64,000 nucleotides of DNA from Flectonema sp. DT1601. Taxonomy: Eukaryota > Euglenozoa > Diplonemea > Diplonemida > Diplonemidae. Of the stretch, positions 30,901 to 44,733 are shown piece after piece (the stretch's first letter is position 1; each line of letters starts with the position of its first letter). A program made the translations under genes and the position numbers. The notes under the pieces are model-generated. The model was not told the origin of the DNA and did no database searches. It was given only the letters and a program-made list of their open reading frames with translations. The stretch spans positions 493,684-557,683 of the forward strand of contig OZ025864.1 in NCBI GenBank assembly GCA_964019425.1, written 5' to 3'.

Positions 30901-33900
30901 AATGAACAGAGACTTACCGTGCTTATCCTATTTTTATGTAGAAAATTTAATTTATATTATTTAATATATTTTTATTTTGGCTTTTCCCCCCGAAAGACGT
31001 AATTTTCGCCGCTCCTATGTTAATGTTAAAGCTAAGACCGAGCCCCAGCCCTACTCTGCTAATAAATCTTTTCTGCGAATTTTTTCATGGTGAGGGTCAA
31101 ACCCCTAAGAAATAAAAAAATCTGCTATTGCCTGCGGCCATACTCTGGTGAATGCACCCCATCCCGCCCGATTTGGGAAGTTAAGCACCAGCAGGCCTGG
31201 TTAGTACTGCGGTGAGTGATCACGTGGGAACCCCGGGTGCTTGCAGGCTTTTTCTCTTACTTCCCTACCCGCAAACAAGCATTTCTGTTAGTACTGGTTA
31301 GTAGTTCTAAAAGCCACACAATTTCTAATTACCTGGGGTAACTGCTTTTTAAGGTTAACCAACGATTCTAAAGCTACAGTTTCTGTACTTTATTGGTACA
31401 GTCTCAATATCTAAGCTTGCTTAGAATATTTAGCCAACCTCTTAGGAAGAATTCTCTTCTTTTGGGGTTTTTTTATTGCCCGTTCACCTCTGTTTGCCAA
31501 GCAGAAGAAAATGAACAGAGACTTACCGTGCTTATCCTATTTTTATGTAGAAAATTTAATTTATATTATTTAATATATTTTTATTTTGGCTTTTCCCCCC
31601 GAAAGACGTAATTTTCGCCGCTCCTATGTTAATGTTAAAGCTAAGACCGAGCCCCAGCCCTACTCTGCTAATAAATCTTTTCTGCGAATTTTTTCATGGT
31701 GAGGGTCAAACCCCTAAGAAATAAAAAAATCTGCTATTGCCTGCGGCCATACTCTGGTGAATGCACCCCATCCCGCCCGATTTGGGAAGTTAAGCACCAG
31801 CAGGCCTGGTTAGTACTGCGGTGAGTGATCACGTGGGAACCCCGGGTGCTTGCAGGCTTTTTCTCTTACTTCCCTACCCGCAAACAAGCATTTCTGTTAG
31901 TACTGGTTAGTAGTTCTAAAAGCCACACAATTTCTAATTACCTGGGGTAACTGCTTTTTAAGGTTAACCAACGATTCTAAAGCTACAGTTTCTGTACTTT
32001 ATTGGTACAGTCTCAATATCTAAGCTTGCTTAGAATATTTAGCCAACCTCTTAGGAAGAATTCTCTTCTTTTGGGGTTTTTTTATTGCCCGTTCACCTCT
32101 GTTTGCCAAGCAGAAGAAAATGAACAGAGACTTACCGTGCTTATCCTATTTTTATGTAGAAAATTTAATTTATATTATTTAATATATTTTTATTTTGGCT
32201 TTTCCCCCCGAAAGACGTAATTTTCGCCGCTCCTATGTTAATGTTAAAGCTAAGACCGAGCCCCAGCCCTACTCTGCTAATAAATCTTTTCTGCGAATTT
32301 TTTCATGGTGAGGGTCAAACCCCTAAGAAATAAAAAAATCTGCTATTGCCTGCGGCCATACTCTGGTGAATGCACCCCATCCCGCCCGATTTGGGAAGTT
32401 AAGCACCAGCAGGCCTGGTTAGTACTGCGGTGAGTGATCACGTGGGAACCCCGGGTGCTTGCAGGCTTTTTCTCTTACTTCCCTACCCGCAAACAAGCAT
32501 TTCTGTTAGTACTGGTTAGTAGTTCTAAAAGCCACACAATTTCTAATTACCTGGGGTAACTGCTTTTTAAGGTTAACCAACGATTCTAAAGCTACAGTTT
32601 CTGTACTTTATTGGTACAGTCTCAATATCTAAGCTTGCTTAGAATATTTAGCCAACCTCTTAGGAAGAATTCTCTTCTTTTGGGGTTTTTTTATTGCCCG
32701 TTCACCTCTGTTTGCCAAGCAGAAGAAAATGAACAGAGACTTACCGTGCTTATCCTATTTTTATGTAGAAAATTTAATTTATATTATTTAATATATTTTT
32801 ATTTTGGCTTTTCCCCCCGAAAGACGTAATTTTCGCCGCTCCTATGTTAATGTTAAAGCTAAGACCGAGCCCCAGCCCTACTCTGCTAATAAATCTTTTC
32901 TGCGAATTTTTTCATGGTGAGGGTCAAACCCCTAAGAAATAAAAAAATCTGCTATTGCCTGCGGCCATACTCTGGTGAATGCACCCCATCCCGCCCGATT
33001 TGGGAAGTTAAGCACCAGCAGGCCTGGTTAGTACTGCGGTGAGTGATCACGTGGGAACCCCGGGTGCTTGCAGGCTTTTTCTCTTACTTCCCTACCCGCA
33101 AACAAGCATTTCTGTTAGTACTGGTTAGTAGTTCTAAAAGCCACACAATTTCTAATTACCTGGGGTAACTGCTTTTTAAGGTTAACCAACGATTCTAAAG
33201 CTACAGTTTCTGTACTTTATTGGTACAGTCTCAATATCTAAGCTTGCTTAGAATATTTAGCCAACCTCTTAGGAAGAATTCTCTTCTTTTGGGGTTTTTT
33301 TATTGCCCGTTCACCTCTGTTTGCCAAGCAGAAGAAAATGAACAGAGACTTACCGTGCTTATCCTATTTTTATGTAGAAAATTTAATTTATATTATTTAA
33401 TATATTTTTATTTTGGCTTTTCCCCCCGAAAGACGTAATTTTCGCCGCTCCTATGTTAATGTTAAAGCTAAGACCGAGCCCCAGCCCTACTCTGCTAATA
33501 AATCTTTTCTGCGAATTTTTTCATGGTGAGGGTCAAACCCCTAAGAAATAAAAAAATCTGCTATTGCCTGCGGCCATACTCTGGTGAATGCACCCCATCC
33601 CGCCCGATTTGGGAAGTTAAGCACCAGCAGGCCTGGTTAGTACTGCGGTGAGTGATCACGTGGGAACCCCGGGTGCTTGCAGGCTTTTTCTCTTACTTCC
33701 CTACCCGCAAACAAGCATTTCTGTTAGTACTGGTTAGTAGTTCTAAAAGCCACACAATTTCTAATTACCTGGGGTAACTGCTTTTTAAGGTTAACCAACG
33801 ATTCTAAAGCTACAGTTTCTGTACTTTATTGGTACAGTCTCAATATCTAAGCTTGCTTAGAATATTTAGCCAACCTCTTAGGAAGAATTCTCTTCTTTTG

Positions 33901-36900
33901 GGGTTTTTTTATTGCCCGTTCACCTCTGTTTGCCAAGCAGAAGAAAATGAACAGAGACTTACCGTGCTTATCCTATTTTTATGTAGAAAATTTAATTTAT
34001 ATTATTTAATATATTTTTATTTTGGCTTTTCCCCCCGAAAGACGTAATTTTCGCCGCTCCTATGTTAATGTTAAAGCTAAGACCGAGCCCCAGCCCTACT
34101 CTGCTAATAAATCTTTTCTGCGAATTTTTTCATGGTGAGGGTCAAACCCCTAAGAAATAAAAAAATCTGCTATTGCCTGCGGCCATACTCTGGTGAATGC
34201 ACCCCATCCCGCCCGATTTGGGAAGTTAAGCACCAGCAGGCCTGGTTAGTACTGCGGTGAGTGATCACGTGGGAACCCCGGGTGCTTGCAGGCTTTTTCT
34301 CTTACTTCCCTACCCGCAAACAAGCATTTCTGTTAGTACTGGTTAGTAGTTCTAAAAGCCACACAATTTCTAATTACCTGGGGTAACTGCTTTTTAAGGT
34401 TAACCAACGATTCTAAAGCTACAGTTTCTGTACTTTATTGGTACAGTCTCAATATCTAAGCTTGCTTAGAATATTTAGCCAACCTCTTAGGAAGAATTCT
34501 CTTCTTTTGGGGTTTTTTTATTGCCCGTTCACCTCTGTTTGCCAAGCAGAAGAAAATGAACAGAGACTTACCGTGCTTATCCTATTTTTATGTAGAAAAT
34601 TTAATTTATATTATTTAATATATTTTTATTTTGGCTTTTCCCCCCGAAAGACGTAATTTTCGCCGCTCCTATGTTAATGTTAAAGCTAAGACCGAGCCCC
34701 AGCCCTACTCTGCTAATAAATCTTTTCTGCGAATTTTTTCATGGTGAGGGTCAAACCCCTAAGAAATAAAAAAATCTGCTATTGCCTGCGGCCATACTCT
34801 GGTGAATGCACCCCATCCCGCCCGATTTGGGAAGTTAAGCACCAGCAGGCCTGGTTAGTACTGCGGTGAGTGATCACGTGGGAACCCCGGGTGCTTGCAG
34901 GCTTTTTCTCTTACTTCCCTACCCGCAAACAAGCATTTCTGTTAGTACTGGTTAGTAGTTCTAAAAGCCACACAATTTCTAATTACCTGGGGTAACTGCT
35001 TTTTAAGGTTAACCAACGATTCTAAAGCTACAGTTTCTGTACTTTATTGGTACAGTCTCAATATCTAAGCTTGCTTAGAATATTTAGCCAACCTCTTAGG
35101 AAGAATTCTCTTCTTTTGGGGTTTTTTTATTGCCCGTTCACCTCTGTTTGCCAAGCAGAAGAAAATGAACAGAGACTTACCGTGCTTATCCTATTTTTAT
35201 GTAGAAAATTTAATTTATATTATTTAATATATTTTTATTTTGGCTTTTCCCCCCGAAAGACGTAATTTTCGCCGCTCCTATGTTAATGTTAAAGCTAAGA
35301 CCGAGCCCCAGCCCTACTCTGCTAATAAATCTTTTCTGCGAATTTTTTCATGGTGAGGGTCAAACCCCTAAGAAATAAAAAAATCTGCTATTGCCTGCGG
35401 CCATACTCTGGTGAATGCACCCCATCCCGCCCGATTTGGGAAGTTAAGCACCAGCAGGCCTGGTTAGTACTGCGGTGAGTGATCACGTGGGAACCCCGGG
35501 TGCTTGCAGGCTTTTTCTCTTACTTCCCTACCCGCAAACAAGCATTTCTGTTAGTACTGGTTAGTAGTTCTAAAAGCCACACAATTTCTAATTACCTGGG
35601 GTAACTGCTTTTTAAGGTTAACCAACGATTCTAAAGCTACAGTTTCTGTACTTTATTGGTACAGTCTCAATATCTAAGCTTGCTTAGAATATTTAGCCAA
35701 CCTCTTAGGAAGAATTCTCTTCTTTTGGGGTTTTTTTATTGCCCGTTCACCTCTGTTTGCCAAGCAGAAGAAAATGAACAGAGACTTACCGTGCTTATCC
35801 TATTTTTATGTAGAAAATTTAATTTATATTATTTAATATATTTTTATTTTGGCTTTTCCCCCCGAAAGACGTAATTTTCGCCGCTCCTATGTTAATGTTA
35901 AAGCTAAGACCGAGCCCCAGCCCTACTCTGCTAATAAATCTTTTCTGCGAATTTTTTCATGGTGAGGGTCAAACCCCTAAGAAATAAAAAAATCTGCTAT
36001 TGCCTGCGGCCATACTCTGGTGAATGCACCCCATCCCGCCCGATTTGGGAAGTTAAGCACCAGCAGGCCTGGTTAGTACTGCGGTGAGTGATCACGTGGG
36101 AACCCCGGGTGCTTGCAGGCTTTTTCTCTTACTTCCCTACCCGCAAACAAGCATTTCTGTTAGTACTGGTTAGTAGTTCTAAAAGCCACACAATTTCTAA
36201 TTACCTGGGGTAACTGCTTTTTAAGGTTAACCAACGATTCTAAAGCTACAGTTTCTGTACTTTATTGGTACAGTCTCAATATCTAAGCTTGCTTAGAATA
36301 TTTAGCCAACCTCTTAGGAAGAATTCTCTTCTTTTGGGGTTTTTTTATTGCCCGTTCACCTCTGTTTGCCAAGCAGAAGAAAATGAACAGAGACTTACCG
36401 TGCTTATCCTATTTTTATGTAGAAAATTTAATTTATATTATTTAATATATTTTTATTTTGGCTTTTCCCCCCGAAAGACGTAATTTTCGCCGCTCCTATG
36501 TTAATGTTAAAGCTAAGACCGAGCCCCAGCCCTACTCTGCTAATAAATCTTTTCTGCGAATTTTTTCATGGTGAGGGTCAAACCCCTAAGAAATAAAAAA
36601 ATCTGCTATTGCCTGCGGCCATACTCTGGTGAATGCACCCCATCCCGCCCGATTTGGGAAGTTAAGCACCAGCAGGCCTGGTTAGTACTGCGGTGAGTGA
36701 TCACGTGGGAACCCCGGGTGCTTGCAGGCTTTTTCTCTTACTTCCCTACCCGCAAACAAGCATTTCTGTTAGTACTGGTTAGTAGTTCTAAAAGCCACAC
36801 AATTTCTAATTACCTGGGGTAACTGCTTTTTAAGGTTAACCAACGATTCTAAAGCTACAGTTTCTGTACTTTATTGGTACAGTCTCAATATCTAAGCTTG

Positions 36901-39900
36901 CTTAGAATATTTAGCCAACCTCTTAGGAAGAATTCTCTTCTTTTGGGGTTTTTTTATTGCCCGTTCACCTCTGTTTGCCAAGCAGAAGAAAATGAACAGA
37001 GACTTACCGTGCTTATCCTATTTTTATGTAGAAAATTTAATTTATATTATTTAATATATTTTTATTTTGGCTTTTCCCCCCGAAAGACGTAATTTTCGCC
37101 GCTCCTATGTTAATGTTAAAGCTAAGACCGAGCCCCAGCCCTACTCTGCTAATAAATCTTTTCTGCGAATTTTTTCATGGTGAGGGTCAAACCCCTAAGA
37201 AATAAAAAAATCTGCTATTGCCTGCGGCCATACTCTGGTGAATGCACCCCATCCCGCCCGATTTGGGAAGTTAAGCACCAGCAGGCCTGGTTAGTACTGC
37301 GGTGAGTGATCACGTGGGAACCCCGGGTGCTTGCAGGCTTTTTCTCTTACTTCCCTACCCGCAAACAAGCATTTCTGTTAGTACTGGTTAGTAGTTCTAA
37401 AAGCCACACAATTTCTAATTACCTGGGGTAACTGCTTTTTAAGGTTAACCAACGATTCTAAAGCTACAGTTTCTGTACTTTATTGGTACAGTCTCAATAT
37501 CTAAGCTTGCTTAGAATATTTAGCCAACCTCTTAGGAAGAATTCTCTTCTTTTGGGGTTTTTTTATTGCCCGTTCACCTCTGTTTGCCAAGCAGAAGAAA
37601 ATGAACAGAGACTTACCGTGCTTATCCTATTTTTATGTAGAAAATTTAATTTATATTATTTAATATATTTTTATTTTGGCTTTTCCCCCCGAAAGACGTA
37701 ATTTTCGCCGCTCCTATGTTAATGTTAAAGCTAAGACCGAGCCCCAGCCCTACTCTGCTAATAAATCTTTTCTGCGAATTTTTTCATGGTGAGGGTCAAA
37801 CCCCTAAGAAATAAAAAAATCTGCTATTGCCTGCGGCCATACTCTGGTGAATGCACCCCATCCCGCCCGATTTGGGAAGTTAAGCACCAGCAGGCCTGGT
37901 TAGTACTGCGGTGAGTGATCACGTGGGAACCCCGGGTGCTTGCAGGCTTTTTCTCTTACTTCCCTACCCGCAAACAAGCATTTCTGTTAGTACTGGTTAG
38001 TAGTTCTAAAAGCCACACAATTTCTAATTACCTGGGGTAACTGCTTTTTAAGGTTAACCAACGATTCTAAAGCTACAGTTTCTGTACTTTATTGGTACAG
38101 TCTCAATATCTAAGCTTGCTTAGAATATTTAGCCAACCTCTTAGGAAGAATTCTCTTCTTTTGGGGTTTTTTTATTGCCCGTTCACCTCTGTTTGCCAAG
38201 CAGAAGAAAATGAACAGAGACTTACCGTGCTTATCCTATTTTTATGTAGAAAATTTAATTTATATTATTTAATATATTTTTATTTTGGCTTTTCCCCCCG
38301 AAAGACGTAATTTTCGCCGCTCCTATGTTAATGTTAAAGCTAAGACCGAGCCCCAGCCCTACTCTGCTAATAAATCTTTTCTGCGAATTTTTTCATGGTG
38401 AGGGTCAAACCCCTAAGAAATAAAAAAATCTGCTATTGCCTGCGGCCATACTCTGGTGAATGCACCCCATCCCGCCCGATTTGGGAAGTTAAGCACCAGC
38501 AGGCCTGGTTAGTACTGCGGTGAGTGATCACGTGGGAACCCCGGGTGCTTGCAGGCTTTTTCTCTTACTTCCCTACCCGCAAACAAGCATTTCTGTTAGT
38601 ACTGGTTAGTAGTTCTAAAAGCCACACAATTTCTAATTACCTGGGGTAACTGCTTTTTAAGGTTAACCAACGATTCTAAAGCTACAGTTTCTGTACTTTA
38701 TTGGTACAGTCTCAATATCTAAGCTTGCTTAGAATATTTAGCCAACCTCTTAGGAAGAATTCTCTTCTTTTGGGGTTTTTTTATTGCCCGTTCACCTCTG
38801 TTTGCCAAGCAGAAGAAAATGAACAGAGACTTACCGTGCTTATCCTATTTTTATGTAGAAAATTTAATTTATATTATTTAATATATTTTTATTTTGGCTT
38901 TTCCCCCCGAAAGACGTAATTTTCGCCGCTCCTATGTTAATGTTAAAGCTAAGACCGAGCCCCAGCCCTACTCTGCTAATAAATCTTTTCTGCGAATTTT
39001 TTCATGGTGAGGGTCAAACCCCTAAGAAATAAAAAAATCTGCTATTGCCTGCGGCCATACTCTGGTGAATGCACCCCATCCCGCCCGATTTGGGAAGTTA
39101 AGCACCAGCAGGCCTGGTTAGTACTGCGGTGAGTGATCACGTGGGAACCCCGGGTGCTTGCAGGCTTTTTCTCTTACTTCCCTACCCGCAAACAAGCATT
39201 TCTGTTAGTACTGGTTAGTAGTTCTAAAAGCCACACAATTTCTAATTACCTGGGGTAACTGCTTTTTAAGGTTAACCAACGATTCTAAAGCTACAGTTTC
39301 TGTACTTTATTGGTACAGTCTCAATATCTAAGCTTGCTTAGAATATTTAGCCAACCTCTTAGGAAGAATTCTCTTCTTTTGGGGTTTTTTTATTGCCCGT
39401 TCACCTCTGTTTGCCAAGCAGAAGAAAATGAACAGAGACTTACCGTGCTTATCCTATTTTTATGTAGAAAATTTAATTTATATTATTTAATATATTTTTA
39501 TTTTGGCTTTTCCCCCCGAAAGACGTAATTTTCGCCGCTCCTATGTTAATGTTAAAGCTAAGACCGAGCCCCAGCCCTACTCTGCTAATAAATCTTTTCT
39601 GCGAATTTTTTCATGGTGAGGGTCAAACCCCTAAGAAATAAAAAAATCTGCTATTGCCTGCGGCCATACTCTGGTGAATGCACCCCATCCCGCCCGATTT
39701 GGGAAGTTAAGCACCAGCAGGCCTGGTTAGTACTGCGGTGAGTGATCACGTGGGAACCCCGGGTGCTTGCAGGCTTTTTCTCTTACTTCCCTACCCGCAA
39801 ACAAGCATTTCTGTTAGTACTGGTTAGTAGTTCTAAAAGCCACACAATTTCTAATTACCTGGGGTAACTGCTTTTTAAGGTTAACCAACGATTCTAAAGC

Positions 39901-42900
39901 TACAGTTTCTGTACTTTATTGGTACAGTCTCAATATCTAAGCTTGCTTAGAATATTTAGCCAACCTCTTAGGAAGAATTCTCTTCTTTTGGGGTTTTTTT
40001 ATTGCCCGTTCACCTCTGTTTGCCAAGCAGAAGAAAATGAACAGAGACTTACCGTGCTTATCCTATTTTTATGTAGAAAATTTAATTTATATTATTTAAT
40101 ATATTTTTATTTTGGCTTTTCCCCCCGAAAGACGTAATTTTCGCCGCTCCTATGTTAATGTTAAAGCTAAGACCGAGCCCCAGCCCTACTCTGCTAATAA
40201 ATCTTTTCTGCGAATTTTTTCATGGTGAGGGTCAAACCCCTAAGAAATAAAAAAATCTGCTATTGCCTGCGGCCATACTCTGGTGAATGCACCCCATCCC
40301 GCCCGATTTGGGAAGTTAAGCACCAGCAGGCCTGGTTAGTACTGCGGTGAGTGATCACGTGGGAACCCCGGGTGCTTGCAGGCTTTTTCTCTTACTTCCC
40401 TACCCGCAAACAAGCATTTCTGTTAGTACTGGTTAGTAGTTCTAAAAGCCACACAATTTCTAATTACCTGGGGTAACTGCTTTTTAAGGTTAACCAACGA
40501 TTCTAAAGCTACAGTTTCTGTACTTTATTGGTACAGTCTCAATATCTAAGCTTGCTTAGAATATTTAGCCAACCTCTTAGGAAGAATTCTCTTCTTTTGG
40601 GGTTTTTTTATTGCCCGTTCACCTCTGTTTGCCAAGCAGAAGAAAATGAACAGAGACTTACCGTGCTTATCCTATTTTTATGTAGAAAATTTAATTTATA
40701 TTATTTAATATATTTTTATTTTGGCTTTTCCCCCCGAAAGACGTAATTTTCGCCGCTCCTATGTTAATGTTAAAGCTAAGACCGAGCCCCAGCCCTACTC
40801 TGCTAATAAATCTTTTCTGCGAATTTTTTCATGGTGAGGGTCAAACCCCTAAGAAATAAAAAAATCTGCTATTGCCTGCGGCCATACTCTGGTGAATGCA
40901 CCCCATCCCGCCCGATTTGGGAAGTTAAGCACCAGCAGGCCTGGTTAGTACTGCGGTGAGTGATCACGTGGGAACCCCGGGTGCTTGCAGGCTTTTTCTC
41001 TTACTTCCCTACCCGCAAACAAGCATTTCTGTTAGTACTGGTTAGTAGTTCTAAAAGCCACACAATTTCTAATTACCTGGGGTAACTGCTTTTTAAGGTT
41101 AACCAACGATTCTAAAGCTACAGTTTCTGTACTTTATTGGTACAGTCTCAATATCTAAGCTTGCTTAGAATATTTAGCCAACCTCTTAGGAAGAATTCTC
41201 TTCTTTTGGGGTTTTTTTATTGCCCGTTCACCTCTGTTTGCCAAGCAGAAGAAAATGAACAGAGACTTACCGTGCTTATCCTATTTTTATGTAGAAAATT
41301 TAATTTATATTATTTAATATATTTTTATTTTGGCTTTTCCCCCCGAAAGACGTAATTTTCGCCGCTCCTATGTTAATGTTAAAGCTAAGACCGAGCCCCA
41401 GCCCTACTCTGCTAATAAATCTTTTCTGCGAATTTTTTCATGGTGAGGGTCAAACCCCTAAGAAATAAAAAAATCTGCTATTGCCTGCGGCCATACTCTG
41501 GTGAATGCACCCCATCCCGCCCGATTTGGGAAGTTAAGCACCAGCAGGCCTGGTTAGTACTGCGGTGAGTGATCACGTGGGAACCCCGGGTGCTTGCAGG
41601 CTTTTTCTCTTACTTCCCTACCCGCAAACAAGCATTTCTGTTAGTACTGGTTAGTAGTTCTAAAAGCCACACAATTTCTAATTACCTGGGGTAACTGCTT
41701 TTTAAGGTTAACCAACGATTCTAAAGCTACAGTTTCTGTACTTTATTGGTACAGTCTCAATATCTAAGCTTGCTTAGAATATTTAGCCAACCTCTTAGGA
41801 AGAATTCTCTTCTTTTGGGGTTTTTTTATTGCCCGTTCACCTCTGTTTGCCAAGCAGAAGAAAATGAACAGAGACTTACCGTGCTTATCCTATTTTTATG
41901 TAGAAAATTTAATTTATATTATTTAATATATTTTTATTTTGGCTTTTCCCCCCGAAAGACGTAATTTTCGCCGCTCCTATGTTAATGTTAAAGCTAAGAC
42001 CGAGCCCCAGCCCTACTCTGCTAATAAATCTTTTCTGCGAATTTTTTCATGGTGAGGGTCAAACCCCTAAGAAATAAAAAAATCTGCTATTGCCTGCGGC
42101 CATACTCTGGTGAATGCACCCCATCCCGCCCGATTTGGGAAGTTAAGCACCAGCAGGCCTGGTTAGTACTGCGGTGAGTGATCACGTGGGAACCCCGGGT
42201 GCTTGCAGGCTTTTTCTCTTACTTCCCTACCCGCAAACAAGCATTTCTGTTAGTACTGGTTAGTAGTTCTAAAAGCCACACAATTTCTAATTACCTGGGG
42301 TAACTGCTTTTTAAGGTTAACCAACGATTCTAAAGCTACAGTTTCTGTACTTTATTGGTACAGTCTCAATATCTAAGCTTGCTTAGAATATTTAGCCAAC
42401 CTCTTAGGAAGAATTCTCTTCTTTTGGGGTTTTTTTATTGCCCGTTCACCTCTGTTTGCCAAGCAGAAGAAAATGAACAGAGACTTACCGTGCTTATCCT
42501 ATTTTTATGTAGAAAATTTAATTTATATTATTTAATATATTTTTATTTTGGCTTTTCCCCCCGAAAGACGTAATTTTCGCCGCTCCTATGTTAATGTTAA
42601 AGCTAAGACCGAGCCCCAGCCCTACTCTGCTAATAAATCTTTTCTGCGAATTTTTTCATGGTGAGGGTCAAACCCCTAAGAAATAAAAAAATCTGCTATT
42701 GCCTGCGGCCATACTCTGGTGAATGCACCCCATCCCGCCCGATTTGGGAAGTTAAGCACCAGCAGGCCTGGTTAGTACTGCGGTGAGTGATCACGTGGGA
42801 ACCCCGGGTGCTTGCAGGCTTTTTCTCTTACTTCCCTACCCGCAAACAAGCATTTCTGTTAGTACTGGTTAGTAGTTCTAAAAGCCACACAATTTCTAAT

Positions 42901-44037
42901 TACCTGGGGTAACTGCTTTTTAAGGTTAACCAACGATTCTAAAGCTACAGTTTCTGTACTTTATTGGTACAGTCTCAATATCTAAGCTTGCTTAGAATAT
43001 TTAGCCAACCTCTTAGGAAGAATTCTCTTCTTTTGGGGTTTTTTTATTGCCCGTTCACCTCTGTTTGCCAAGCAGAAGAAAATGAACAGAGACTTACCGT
43101 GCTTATCCTATTTTTATGTAGAAAATTTAATTTATATTATTTAATATATTTTTATTTTGGCTTTTCCCCCCGAAAGACGTAATTTTCGCCGCTCCTATGT
43201 TAATGTTAAAGCTAAGACCGAGCCCCAGCCCTACTCTGCTAATAAATCTTTTCTGCGAATTTTTTCATGGTGAGGGTCAAACCCCTAAGAAATAAAAAAA
43301 TCTGCTATTGCCTGCGGCCATACTCTGGTGAATGCACCCCATCCCGCCCGATTTGGGAAGTTAAGCACCAGCAGGCCTGGTTAGTACTGCGGTGAGTGAT
43401 CACGTGGGAACCCCGGGTGCTTGCAGGCTTTTTCTCTTACTTCCCTACCCGCAAACAAGCATTTCTGTTAGTACTGGTTAGTAGTTCTAAAAGCCACACA
43501 ATTTCTAATTACCTGGGGTAACTGCTTTTTAAGGTTAACCAACGATTCTAAAGCTACAGTTTCTGTACTTTATTGGTACAGTCTCAATATCTAAGCTTGC
43601 TTAGAATATTTAGCCAACCTCTTAGGAAGAATTCTCTTCTTTTGGGGTTTTTTTATTGCCCGTTCACCTCTGTTTGCCAAGCAGAAGAAAATGAACAGAG
43701 ACTTACCGTGCTTATCCTATTTTTATGTAGAAAATTTAATTTATATTATTTAATATATTTTTATTTTGGCTTTTCCCCCCGAAAGACGTAATTTTCGCCG
43801 CTCCTATGTTAATGTTAAAGCTAAGACCGAGCCCCAGCCCTACTCTGCTAATAAATCTTTTCTGCGAATTTTTTCATGGTGAGGGTCAAACCCCTAAGAA
43901 ATAAAAAAATCTGCTATTGCCTGCGGCCATACTCTGGTGAATGCACCCCATCCCGCCCGATTTGGGAAGTTAAGCACCAGCAGGCCTGGTTAGTACTGCG
44001 GTGAGTGATCACGTGGGAACCCCGGGTGCTTGCAGGC
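21995..44037 (+). rRNA. 5S rRNA genes, units 2-38 (37 copies)
   Basis: Copies start at 21386 + 609k for k = 1 to 37 (21995, 22604, ... 43310, 43919). Each is 119 nt, followed by a T5 terminator, and looks identical to unit 1. Confidence 0.95.
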
Positions 44038-44263
44038 TTTTTCTCTTACTTCCCTACCCGCAAACAAGCATTTCTGTTAGTACTGGTTAGTAGTTCTAAA
44101 AGCCACACAATTTCTAATTACCTGGGGTAACTGCTTTTTAAGGTTAACCAACGATTCTAAAGCTACAGTTTCTGTACTTTATTGGTACAGTCTCAATATC
44201 TAAGCTTGCTTAGAATATTTAGCCAACCTCTTAGGAAGAATTCTCTTCTTTTGGGGTTTTTTT
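22222..44263 (+). ncRNA. SL RNA genes, units 2-38 (37 copies)
   Basis: Exon starts at 21613 + 609k for k = 1 to 37 (22222, 22831, ... 43537, 44146). Exon, donor, hairpins and T-run are as in unit 1. The C-to-T change at 29160 lies in the spacer downstream of an SL gene. Confidence 0.95.
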
Positions 44264-44527
44264 ATTGCCCGTTCACCTCTGTTTGCCAAGCAGAAGAAAA
44301 TGAACAGAGACTTACCGTGCTTATCCTATTTTTATGTAGAAAATTTAATTTATATTATTTAATATATTTTTATTTTGGCTTTTCCCCCCGAAAGACGTAA
44401 TTTTCGCCGCTCCTATGTTAATGTTAAAGCTAAGACCGAGCCCCAGCCCTACTCTGCTAATAAATCTTTTCTGCGAATTTTTTCATGGTGAGGGTCAAAC
44501 CCCTAAGAAATAAAAAAATCTGCTATT

Positions 44528-44642
44528 GCCTGCGGCCATACTCTGGTGAATGCACCCCATCCCGCCCGATTTGGGAAGTTAAGCACCAGCAGGCCTGGTT
44601 AGTACTGCGGTGAGTGATCACGTGGGAACCCCGGGTGCTTGC
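44528..44642 (+). pseudogene. 5S rRNA clipped by a 21-bp deletion (unit 39)
   Basis: Normal up to GGGTGCTTGC, then joined directly to TACCCGCAAAC. The 21 missing bases include the last four nucleotides of the gene and its T5 terminator. The helix I 3' strand is incomplete, so a stable 5S rRNA is unlikely and transcription may run on toward the SL gene. The same allele recurs at 55868. Confidence 0.9.
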
Positions 44643-44733
44643 TACCCGCAAACAAGCATTTCTGTTAGTACTGGTTAGTAGTTCTAAAAGCCACACAATT
44701 TCTAATTACCTGGGGTAACTGCTTTTTAAGGTT